Shown here piece by piece: positions 46,169-54,794 of a DNA stretch of 64,000 nucleotides. The notes below the pieces were generated by a model. That model was not told the origin of the DNA. It ran no database searches and was given only the letters and a program-made list of their open reading frames with translations. The translations under genes and the position numbers were made by a program. How positions within the stretch are numbered: the first letter of the stretch is position 1; every line of letters starts with the position of its first letter. The DNA lies in contig NZ_JANQBB010000008.1 of NCBI RefSeq assembly GCF_024721975.1, positions 186,001-250,000 on the forward strand, written 5' to 3'. The DNA comes from Paenibacillus endoradicis. Its GTDB lineage: Bacteria > Bacillota > Bacilli > Paenibacillales > Paenibacillaceae.

Positions 46169-47209
46169 CTACCCTTTATTCAAAAAGCTGTTTATATCAA
46201 CTTTTTGCCCAAGACGTGCACTTTCAACAGCTGCCATAACCATTGCCATACTATAAATATTATCACTGCTATCGGTTTCAGGTTTACGTCCCTCAGATAA
46301 AGCAGAGAACATGTCCTCAAGGCAGCCCTGATGGAAAGTTAGAGGTAGCTCTATTTCTTCACAAATTACGCGATTATACTCCTGCATAAACTTACCTTCT
46401 TGACCCTCTGACTTAATGACGTCAGCATAGGGAGCTCCAAGGCCATCCCAGATTGCTGTTCCTTTGTCACCGATAATTCTCCATGATGCTTCCCATGATG
46501 TAGGGGCGCCTTCTGAACACCATGAACCACGATAATCGAACACAGAACCATCAGACATTTCAAATATGCAAAGTGCCATTGCATTGCCTGTATACCAAGA
46601 TCCATGCGGATTGAATTCATGACAGTACACAGATACCGGATCTGCTCCTAAAATCATACGTGCCTGGTCGAATGTATGAATCGCCATATCAAGTAGAAGC
46701 GGGCTTTCCATAGCATCGCGGAATCCTCCGAAATGTGCACCTATGAAAAAGTCAGCGCTTGCAAATCCAACGGTACCAATCGTATTATCAGTAATTAAGT
46801 TACGAAGAGCACGAATTCTCGGATCGAATCGTCTATTTTGCATAATCGCATGCGTTTTTCCAAATTCATTTGCCATTGATACTAGCTCAGTACATTGGTC
46901 AATTGTCTCAGCAAGAGGTTTCTCAGCGAGTACATTGCAGCCGAGCTTCATAGCGGTCGAAGCGATGGAATAATGACTAGCTGGTATCGTAATATCTAGA
47001 ACAAGATTAGCTCCAGTAGCTTGAATCGCTTCGCTAATATCTGTAAATATTGGACATTGAAGCTCTTTACGCTCAGCAAAGTTTTTCGCTGCTTCAGGAA
47101 AGATGTCTACAAGACCGACAATCGTTGTATCTCCACGAGTTAGAGCATAATCAGCCCATACGTTAGCCATATTGCCACAACCTGCAATAATAACTTTATA
47201 GTTTGACAA
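46169..47209 (-). CDS. GFO/IDH/MocA-family oxidoreductase
   Basis: 346 residues. NAD-binding AGCGNMANVWADYAL, then the family lysine signature AEKPLAETIDQC and the catalytic-domain SPLLLDMAIHTFDQARMI (His). TTG 47209 is chosen since GAGGAGG lies seven bases upstream; the frame extends to 47257 but that part overlaps the previous gene. The coupled TIM-barrel epimerase suggests a sugar or cyclitol catabolic pair. Substrate unknown. Confidence 0.88.
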   Translation of the reverse strand: MSNYKVIIAGCGNMANVWADYALTRGDTTIVGLVDIFPEAAKNFAERKELQCPIFTDISEAIQATGANLVLDITIPASHYSIASTAMKLGCNVLAEKPLAETIDQCTELVSMANEFGKTHAIMQNRRFDPRIRALRNLITDNTIGTVGFASADFFIGAHFGGFRDAMESPLLLDMAIHTFDQARMILGADPVSVYCHEFNPHGSWYTGNAMALCIFEMSDGSVFDYRGSWCSEGAPTSWEASWRIIGDKGTAIWDGLGAPYADVIKSEGQEGKFMQEYNRVICEEIELPLTFHQGCLEDMFSALSEGRKPETDSSDNIYSMAMVMAAVESARLGQKVDINSFLNKG

Positions 47210-47225
47210 GTTGATTCCTCCTCTT

Positions 47226-48113
47226 CTAGATTGGATTAGGTACATATTGCCCGCCACGACAAGATTTTAAATAATTAAGCGCATGAACTTGCCCTGTCAT
47301 TTCTAGTTCATCTTTATATACAGGATCATGCCAGCCTTCGATATCAATTGAACCTTTATAGCCATGTTGACGTAAAATCGTAATAATATCTGACCAGTTG
47401 CTATCACCAAAGCCAGGAGTGCGGTGCCATACAAAAGGTTTTGGACCGTGAACCCCATGCTCTTTTACAATATCCCAAGCAATGCTAGCGTCTTTTCCGT
47501 GTACATGGAATACTTTATTAACCCATTTTCTTAATTGAGGAATTGGATCAATTAGGCTTACCATCTGATGACATGGTTCCCACTCTAGTCCGATATTGTC
47601 TTCTGGTACAGCATTGAACATTAGCTCCCAAGCTGTGGGATTATGAGCAATATTCCAATCGCCGCGCTCCCAAGTTCCACCCATATCACAATTTTCAAAT
47701 GCGATACGTACGCCTTTATCGGCTGCACGCTTAGTAAGTTCACCAAATACTTCTTTGAATCTAACAATAGATTCATCTATCGGACGATCTGTAATACGAC
47801 CTGTAAAGCCAGATACAATATTTGCTCCGAATAAGTGAGCATGATCAATCAATCTCTCCCAACTTGCTAAAGTATCAGAGTTGTCACCTTCTCCAGTAAG
47901 GGGATTACCAAATACACTTACTGCTGACACGGCAAATTCATGCTTGTCTGAAAGTTCACGAATGCGCTTAGCAAGTTCCTTAAGATCTGTTTCGCCTGTC
48001 GTTTGCCAAAATGTAAGATTAAAAGATTCAAAGCCATGGCCTACAATTTGAGGAATGACAAGATCTGCGTTACCACCATTAACTAGCGTTCCAATACGAA
48101 TTGACTGTTCCAT
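47226..48113 (-). CDS. Sugar phosphate isomerase/epimerase-like TIM-barrel protein
   Basis: 295 residues of the xylose-isomerase-like TIM-barrel (AP-endonuclease-2) superfamily. Probable metal ligands lie in IAFENCDMGG (Glu), GLEWEPCHQ (Glu/His), FHVHGKD (His) and SIDIEGWHDP (Glu/His). ATG 48113 follows GGAGTG by nine bases. It precedes the oxidoreductase gene by 16 bp in the same transcript and is divergent from an AraC regulator, its probable controller. Confidence 0.87.
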   Translation of the reverse strand: MEQSIRIGTLVNGGNADLVIPQIVGHGFESFNLTFWQTTGETDLKELAKRIRELSDKHEFAVSAVSVFGNPLTGEGDNSDTLASWERLIDHAHLFGANIVSGFTGRITDRPIDESIVRFKEVFGELTKRAADKGVRIAFENCDMGGTWERGDWNIAHNPTAWELMFNAVPEDNIGLEWEPCHQMVSLIDPIPQLRKWVNKVFHVHGKDASIAWDIVKEHGVHGPKPFVWHRTPGFGDSNWSDIITILRQHGYKGSIDIEGWHDPVYKDELEMTGQVHALNYLKSCRGGQYVPNPI

Positions 48114-48240
48114 ACTTGTTATCACTCCAATATTGTCATATATTATTGATAGCAACCCTATTATAGATCAGTTTTTACTAGGTTGCGTTATCCGATATTG
48201 GCGGAAATTAGTCTTATATTGTGGAGGTGTACGAGCACAG

Positions 48241-49155
48241 ATGAGTTACCCGAAGGAACTGTGGGAAGATACACGACTTACACAAAAAGCATATCCCATT
48301 CAAATATTTCCGAATCGTGCTAGTCATATTAAAAAAGGAGATTGTATCCTTTATTTGCACTGGCATGTACATCTGGAATTAATTATTGTGCGTAAAGGAA
48401 TGGCAGTTTTTCATATTGATAGTCGACCCATTGAAGTTAAAGCAGGAGATGTATTGCTTGTACCAGGGGGAAGCTTGCATGTAGGCTATTCACAATCGGA
48501 TGAAGATTTTGAAATGGATTGTATTGTATTCAACCCAGCATTATTCAACGAATGGATGAATGACCCTGTACATGTTCAGGTTGTATCGATATATTTGGAG
48601 GGAAAAGCAAATTTTCCGCTGCTAGTCTCAAGCTTTGAAGACTGGGAAAGCCAGTATAAGATGGAGTTGGATGAAATAACGACTGAGTTTCTTAATAAAG
48701 AAATCGGCTATCAGCTCATTGTAAAAGCGAAGCTTTATGCTTGGTTTGTTAAGCTCGCTCGATATTATAGTAAGCTTCAACCCATTGTTATAGAGAGAGA
48801 GCCCTATTTCGCGAATCGAGATCATTTCAAACAATTAATTGACTGGGTAAAAGAGCATTATACAGAGAAGTTATCCGTTAAGCAGGCAGCAATGATGGTT
48901 GGTCTTGATCAATATTATTTCTGCAAACAATTCAAAAAACTAACAGGAAGAACGTTTATTGAATATGTAAATGTTTGCAGAGTAAGTGAAGCGGAACGTT
49001 TATTAATAAGTAGTCAAGCAACTATAGGTGAAATTGCTACTCATGTTGGCTGTGAGAACGCAAACTATTTTACAAAACTATATAAACAATACAAGGGGAT
49101 CACACCTTCTGACGTACGAAGGCATCAACATGGACATAACTACATTAACCATTGA
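48241..49155 (+). CDS. AraC-family regulator with N-terminal cupin
   Basis: 304 residues. Cupin part LHWHVHLELIIVRKGMAVFHI and VKAGDVLLVPGGSLH; C-terminal HTH pair (LSVKQAAMMVGLDQYYFCKQF; IGEIATHVGCENANYFTKLY, ending ITPSDVR). The frame is open back to 48055, but ATG 48241 with TGGAGGTG about eleven bases upstream matches the usual family start. Divergent from the epimerase/oxidoreductase operon. Confidence 0.88.
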   Translation: MSYPKELWEDTRLTQKAYPIQIFPNRASHIKKGDCILYLHWHVHLELIIVRKGMAVFHIDSRPIEVKAGDVLLVPGGSLHVGYSQSDEDFEMDCIVFNPALFNEWMNDPVHVQVVSIYLEGKANFPLLVSSFEDWESQYKMELDEITTEFLNKEIGYQLIVKAKLYAWFVKLARYYSKLQPIVIEREPYFANRDHFKQLIDWVKEHYTEKLSVKQAAMMVGLDQYYFCKQFKKLTGRTFIEYVNVCRVSEAERLLISSQATIGEIATHVGCENANYFTKLYKQYKGITPSDVRRHQHGHNYINH

Positions 49156-49216
49156 TAGCAACATATCGTTGTCATCTAAGCTAGTACAAGATCAAAGCGA
49201 AACTATCATTATAAAT

Positions 49217-49261
49217 AAAAATGTGGCGAAGGTAGTAGAAGACTACTTTCGCCACATTTTT
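49217..49261. terminator. Bidirectional terminator between AraC regulator and YesM kinase genes
   Basis: AAAATGTGGCGAA and TTCGCCACATTTT arms extended by GTAGT/ACTAC, bordered by A- and T-runs. Confidence 0.9.
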
Positions 49262-49283
49262 ATTGTTATCAATTATCTTAGAC

Positions 49284-51098
49284 TTATTCATTTTTCATAG
49301 GGAAATATAAGGTAATCGTAGTTCCTTCATTTTCTTGACTTTCGATCGTAATACCATAAGGATCACCATAATAATAACGAATACGGTCATGAACATTTTT
49401 TACTCCAATATGTTCTTCAGCTACCATATCGACAGGGGTATCAAGTTTGGATTGAAGCTGTGCTATTTGCTTTGCAGTCATGCCAACCCCGTTATCTTTA
49501 ATGAGAATAAGAAGCTGTTTGGATGTAATAGCCGTACTTACTTCTACTTTTCCTTTTCCGACTTTTCTTTCTAGACCATGAACAATAGCATTTTCAACAA
49601 GTGGTTGTAAGATGAAATGCAGAATGATTGCTTGATCACTGCCGGTTACTAAATTTTCTTCGTATTCAATTTTATCTCCAAATCGTAATTGTTGTACTTT
49701 AATGTACAATCTTATTTGTTGTAGTTCTTCTTGTAAGGTTAACGTTTCTTTACCTGTAGGAATAAAACTTCTAAATAAATGCCCCACGATTCCGATCATT
49801 TCTGCCGTTTCTCGATCTCCATTAATAATGACTTTCATCTGTATCGTTTCTAATGTATTAGCCAGGAAATGAGGATTAATTTGACTTTTTAATGCGCCGT
49901 ATTGTGTCATTTTTTGCTGAACTTTTGCATCCGACAGACGTTCAATATATAAGTTTAAGTCAGCTACCATCTTACTAATACCGTTGTAAAGTACACCGAA
50001 TTCATCGTTTCGTTTGCTATCAAGTTTGAGATTGAAATTACCAGAACCAACTAGTTTGACTTGTCTACTTAATCGAATAATAGGTTGCGTGACACGTTTG
50101 TACAGTATGAATAAGAAAAGTAATGCAGTAGCTAATGATAATAATGCTAATGCAAATATAATATTTTGAATGTTTTTTGCATACTTAATCATTTCATATT
50201 CAGAGATATATTGTACGACCTTCCATCCTGAATAAGATGAGTCTACATAATTGACATAGGACTTTACATTTTGAATACTTGCATAGAAATGACCAGCATC
50301 TAAATTTGTATAGTCTACCTGCTCTAACTTTTCTGTAATGGCTAGTAAATTTTCATCTACCATTGTCGGGTCTGAAGCATAGATTAATTGATTATCTTCA
50401 TCGAGAATTAAAAATTTTCGATTTGTTATTTCTGATTTACTTAATATTTCACGCAAAGAATCTAAGCGAATATCTACTAGAATGACACTTAATGCTTTTT
50501 TAGTACCACTTTTGTTAATGACTCGCGCAATAGAAATGACTGAGTCTAAAGCATCGACACGATGAAAAGGTTTGTGAGTTCCAAATAATACAATTTGTCC
50601 CTTCGCTTCGAGCGTTCGCTTATACCACTCTTCGTCCGTAAAGTGGCCAATATTATAATCAGCACGATTGAAATTTGCTGAATAGAATACTCGGTTTCCC
50701 GTATAAATTTGTACACTATCTACATTTTTAATAGACATTTCGATTGAACCAACAAAGTTTTCTATTACGTTTTCATATTTTAGTTGCAAATCTTCTGCAT
50801 TATCAAACTGTGTGTTTGGCCATTGCTCTAGTGCAAGTTGTAGATTAATATCCATTAACGATGTAATCGTTCCTTTTTCGATACTCTGCAAGTATTGATC
50901 AATATTTGATGACAAATTAGTAAGGATGAGATGTGAACTACTCTCATGCTCCGTTTTGACAACTTTAGCAGCAGTAATAAATAAAACGACAGAAATAATA
51001 AGTAAAGGTATCGTTATCGTCCCGATAATTATGAAAAATATTTGCTGATTGATACGTCCTACTTTTGATAGCTGAAAGTACTTCCATTTTTTGAACAT
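49284..51098 (-). CDS. YesM-type sensor histidine kinase
   Basis: 604 residues. First membrane helix about 20-42, a large extracellular sensor region (Cache-like) to about 305, second helix around 310-330, HAMP, then the His_kinase domain with phospho-acceptor His410 in SQINPHFLANTLE, and a HATPase with IILHFILQPLVENAIVHGLE, IKDNGVGM and HIGVKNVHDRI. YesM kinases sense plant-polysaccharide breakdown products. The gene starts one base after the stop of its partner regulator, which is itself interrupted by a stop codon. Confidence 0.93.
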   Translation of the reverse strand: MFKKWKYFQLSKVGRINQQIFFIIIGTITIPLLIISVVLFITAAKVVKTEHESSSHLILTNLSSNIDQYLQSIEKGTITSLMDINLQLALEQWPNTQFDNAEDLQLKYENVIENFVGSIEMSIKNVDSVQIYTGNRVFYSANFNRADYNIGHFTDEEWYKRTLEAKGQIVLFGTHKPFHRVDALDSVISIARVINKSGTKKALSVILVDIRLDSLREILSKSEITNRKFLILDEDNQLIYASDPTMVDENLLAITEKLEQVDYTNLDAGHFYASIQNVKSYVNYVDSSYSGWKVVQYISEYEMIKYAKNIQNIIFALALLSLATALLFLFILYKRVTQPIIRLSRQVKLVGSGNFNLKLDSKRNDEFGVLYNGISKMVADLNLYIERLSDAKVQQKMTQYGALKSQINPHFLANTLETIQMKVIINGDRETAEMIGIVGHLFRSFIPTGKETLTLQEELQQIRLYIKVQQLRFGDKIEYEENLVTGSDQAIILHFILQPLVENAIVHGLERKVGKGKVEVSTAITSKQLLILIKDNGVGMTAKQIAQLQSKLDTPVDMVAEEHIGVKNVHDRIRYYYGDPYGITIESQENEGTTITLYFPMKNE

Positions 51099-51099
51099 A

Positions 51100-52719
51100 T
51101 TATATTAGCCCCAATTGTTTGCGATATACGGTAGGTGTCATATTCGTAACTAACTTAAATGTCTTTACAAAATGTTTGTAGCTGCGATAACCGCACATCA
51201 TACATATATCAGCTACGGAATGTTGAGGATCAGCAAGACATTTTTGTGCATATTTTATTCGTATTTCTGCTTGGAAAAGTGAGTAGTTTTTGTTTAATTT
51301 TTGTTTGAACAATCGGCTCAAATAAGATGGATTGTAAAAAAATCGAACAGCAACCATTTGTAGTGTAATATCTTGATCAATGTGATCAACTATAAATTGT
51401 GCGATTTTCGGGAAAAGTTGATCTTCATGTTCCAAATTTGATTCATGATGAGAGGTTATGTAATCTCGATTGAGCTGTACAATCCAATCTCCTATTCGAT
51501 TGATAAGATGTTCTAGTGATATAAAATCGTCAAGAAAAGATAAATTGAAGAGGCGCTCATTATAAATACCTTCGATTTGTATATTGTTTTTATGTGCAAA
51601 ACGAACGGTTATACTCATTAACTCCTGCATATAAGCAAGTAATGATTCAGGTGCCGCCAGTGATAATTGTTTTGTAAATTGTGATTTTAGCATTGCTATA
51701 GATTTGTTAGCATCTTGTTGTAGACATTGAAGGATGAGTTGCTTTTCATTTTCCTCTAGTTGAATAGGTTTTTTCTTAGATGTGGAAGGTGTTGTTATCA
51801 ATGCATAATAATGTCCTACACTAAAATAGCGTTGATAGAGGTTAATCTCTAATAGTTTGTATAATTCTTGTAATTCGAATAAATGAGGCGTTATTTCGCT
51901 CTGTGATAAGAAGAGAAACATGCCAGTATCTTTATATATATCTTGCAACTTATCATTAATAAAGTTTCTTTGAGAGTCTATATTTATTTCAATGTTAGTA
52001 GGACAGAGGATAAGACCATACATTTTATTTTTCCAATAGTAAGTAACAATTTTTAACTCGTTAGTATGTTCAACGAAATGGTAGGTAGATTCATGAATTA
52101 ATTGTTCAATCATAGCGTGCCAATATTTATTAGTAACACGATGCCCATTGGTAGATGGAATATAAGAAACGATGAAAGGTGAAAAACAATAATCTTCAAT
52201 GTTCAAAGATTCGATATATTGGGATGTTGTCCAATCTAATTCATCCGTCAGTATCGAGCGGATAAAATCACTAGCCTTAAATTGTTCATGAAGTATGAGA
52301 TCTTTCTCGATCGTTAATTTATGTAAGTGAAGTTGTTATTGTTCTAGCAATAGAGATGAACATTTTTCGATCGATGCTAAACTAATGTCATATTGTAACG
52401 GCTTCAATAAATATTCTGTAATTCCACCAAGTTTTATTGCTCGTTTTGCATATTCGAAATCACTATATCCTGTTAGAATGACAAACAAACTATGTGGTAG
52501 CTGCGATCTAAGCTGTTCGATCATATCAAGTCCATTCATGACAGGCATTCTAATATCGGTAATGATAAGATCAGGACGTTCCTTTAATGCTAATTCTATC
52601 CCTTCCTGACCATTCTCAGCTTCAATAATTTTCGTAAAGTGTAGGTTTTCCCAATCAAAATAATATTTAAGACCTTCTCGAATAATCGGTTCATCTTCAA
52701 CTAGCATGAGTTTGAACAT
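51100..52719 (-). pseudogene. YesN-type response regulator split by one in-frame TAA
   Basis: The receiver domain (ATG 52719; phospho-acceptor Asp55 in TDIRMPVMNG; LLKPLQ) ends at TAA 52338-52336, codon 128. The frame then continues without shift through a 43-codon linker into the long middle domain and a complete AraC-type HTH (DITLQMVAVRFFYNPSYLSRLF; SVADICMMCGYRSYKHFVKTF). Full length would be about 539 residues, as usual for YesN. As it stands only a lone receiver would be made, unless the AraC part starts at ATG or TTG near 52206, where no good ribosome binding site exists. Either a real nonsense mutation or a base error. Confidence 0.85.
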
Positions 52720-53177
52720 ATTATCATTTCTCCCTTCAATATCTTGTTGTAAAGAGCAACGATCATGTACATACGATGATTCTACTACAGTATATACGAA
52801 AAATAATGTGAGTAACTCAATGTCATATAATAATGTTATCTTTTATAACATTGATGTAAAAATACCACCCTCTATGTAAAGATAGGGGTATTTATCATTC
52901 TTAAAAACATAATACGATGATATTTCAAATTGAACAAATGTAAATGATGAATCTACTCCATTTTCAAATTTAATATTTACACAATCTTAAGAAACATAAC
53001 ATATATCCTAAATTCCCCCCCTTATCATATGTAGCAATAGAAAATAGAATTGAATTAATTGTTACTATTCATTTTTATTTATTCGTAACAAGATAAGAAA
53101 TTGCTTTATAGTTTTCATTGTTTTCTTCAAGCATTAGATTTACGCGTTAAATTTTCGTCAATTGAGGAGGAAATGAA
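52720..53177. other. Divergent intergenic region
   Basis: 458 bp, very AT-rich. An imperfect hairpin AAATACCaCCCTCTAT / ATAGgGGTATTT lies at 52858-52893, and a GAGGAGG ribosome binding site at 53164-53170. It should hold promoters for the YesNM genes and for the SLH gene, possibly with YesN sites, but I could not assign them. Confidence 0.5.
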
Positions 53178-54776
53178 GTGGGAATGAAGCGAAAGAAACG
53201 GTTAGTTAGTTATTTATTAGTGTGTATGTTAAGCATGTCTATGGGGTTAATTGCAAGTGCAGAGAAATCAACGGAAGCTACTCCAGCGTGGGTCTCAAAT
53301 GAGGTTCAAACATGGAAAGAACTTGATTTATTGCGGGGTGACTCACAAGGTAATCTATTACTTAAAAATGAAGTTAGTCGAGTGGAGTTCATCACATTTA
53401 TTAATCGAATCATGAATCATCAGGTTGAAAGTAATAAATTGATTAATGATGTACCTGACGATGCTTGGTATGCCTCCGAAATGAAAAAGGCAATAGCCGC
53501 AGGTATTATACAAGGCGATGAGAAAGGAAATATGAATCCTACTCAACCATTAACTAGAGAAGAAGCAGCCTTAATTCTTACTCGTATATTCCAATTGAGC
53601 AGCTCTAAGGTTGAGACTCAAACCTTCCAAGATCATGACTACATTTCAGCATGGGCTAAGGATGCAGTATATACGCTGAAACATGCAGGTTTTGTAATAG
53701 GTAATTCTACTGGTAATTTTGAACCTAAAAAATCAATTACTAGAGCAGAAGCAATCAAAATGATAAATAATGTGATGGGTCAATTAATTGCTGATGATAA
53801 AGTACATAGTGATATAACTGGTACTAATCTAGTAATTAATACCTCTGGTAGTACACTATCCAATGTTAATTTAACTGGTAATTTATACATTACAGTTGGT
53901 GCCGGAGAAGGCACAATTGTATTAGAAAACGTCAATGTAGCCGGTACTATTTACATCAATGGTAGTGCAAAGGTAGTTATACGTAATAGTCATGTCGAAC
54001 AGCTTATTGTAAATCATGCGGATGTTTCTACTACGGTTGAGCTAGATGGTAGCACAACGGTTACTACTATTACTTTACAAACAGTTAGTCAGCTAGTTGT
54101 AGGTCCACAATCATCCATAGATACGTTAACAGTTAATGCAGCCTCGGTTGTAACAGGAACTGGAGTTATCGGCAAAGCAGTTATTAATGCAGCAAATGTT
54201 AGTCTAAGTCAGACTCCTAAAGTGTTAACTTTAAATGTGAAAGAAGTCATCATTGCTGGAAAAGTTGTAACTAAGGAAGAGCTAGAGAATGAGCAAACAG
54301 ATAATAATACTTCCCCAGGAACAGACACATCTACTCCATCACCTAAAGTAACGAAGCTTTACACTTATGAACAATTATTAAGTATCGCTAAGCCAACTGA
54401 ATCAGAAGCATTAGTGCAACAATATATTAGTTTCCTGCAAGATCCAACCTATACCCCTTCTATAGCGAGTTCTGCTAGTGAAGTACCAGACTTTACGAAT
54501 GCGCTTACATTTGTGAACGCTGATTTTGATGTTAAGCCCTCAATCTTCGCCTCATTACGTGGTATCAACACTTCAATACTAAATGAGAAACGCACAATAT
54601 TGTGGATTGGTACAGATGCAGGAGTAACACAAATTAAATTATCTGATAATTCCATGAAAACCTACAACTTAGAGAATAAGCAATTATCTGATAATCGCGT
54701 TTTATTAATTATTGCAGATGGAAGTAAAGGGATATTTGCCATTACCGAAACTGGGGTTTCACATATCTATCAATAA
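53178..54776 (+). CDS. SLH-domain surface protein with beta-helix-like middle and propeller-like C-terminus
   Basis: 532 residues from GTG 53178 (GAGGAGG seven bases upstream). Signal peptide (about 1-29), three SLH repeats (about 32-205) with motifs VSRVEF, LTREEA and ITRAEA, then about 150 residues of short Val/Asn/Thr-rich strands (NLVINTSGS, NLYITVGAGEG, TIYINGSAKVVIRNSHV) typical of a solenoid or beta-helix. A linker follows, and a C-terminus with two propeller-like blades (LWIGTDAGVTQIKL; GIFAITETGVSHIYQ). It lies 18 bp before the next gene, whose N-terminus has the same blade motif, so the two products probably work together on the cell wall. Confidence 0.75.
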   Translation: MGMKRKKRLVSYLLVCMLSMSMGLIASAEKSTEATPAWVSNEVQTWKELDLLRGDSQGNLLLKNEVSRVEFITFINRIMNHQVESNKLINDVPDDAWYASEMKKAIAAGIIQGDEKGNMNPTQPLTREEAALILTRIFQLSSSKVETQTFQDHDYISAWAKDAVYTLKHAGFVIGNSTGNFEPKKSITRAEAIKMINNVMGQLIADDKVHSDITGTNLVINTSGSTLSNVNLTGNLYITVGAGEGTIVLENVNVAGTIYINGSAKVVIRNSHVEQLIVNHADVSTTVELDGSTTVTTITLQTVSQLVVGPQSSIDTLTVNAASVVTGTGVIGKAVINAANVSLSQTPKVLTLNVKEVIIAGKVVTKEELENEQTDNNTSPGTDTSTPSPKVTKLYTYEQLLSIAKPTESEALVQQYISFLQDPTYTPSIASSASEVPDFTNALTFVNADFDVKPSIFASLRGINTSILNEKRTILWIGTDAGVTQIKLSDNSMKTYNLENKQLSDNRVLLIIADGSKGIFAITETGVSHIYQ

Positions 54777-54794
54777 GGAAGGGGATATCAATAC

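Noticed and set aside
48055..48240. N-terminal extension of the AraC regulator at 48241
   Set aside because: It is antisense to the start of the epimerase gene and lacks family sequence.
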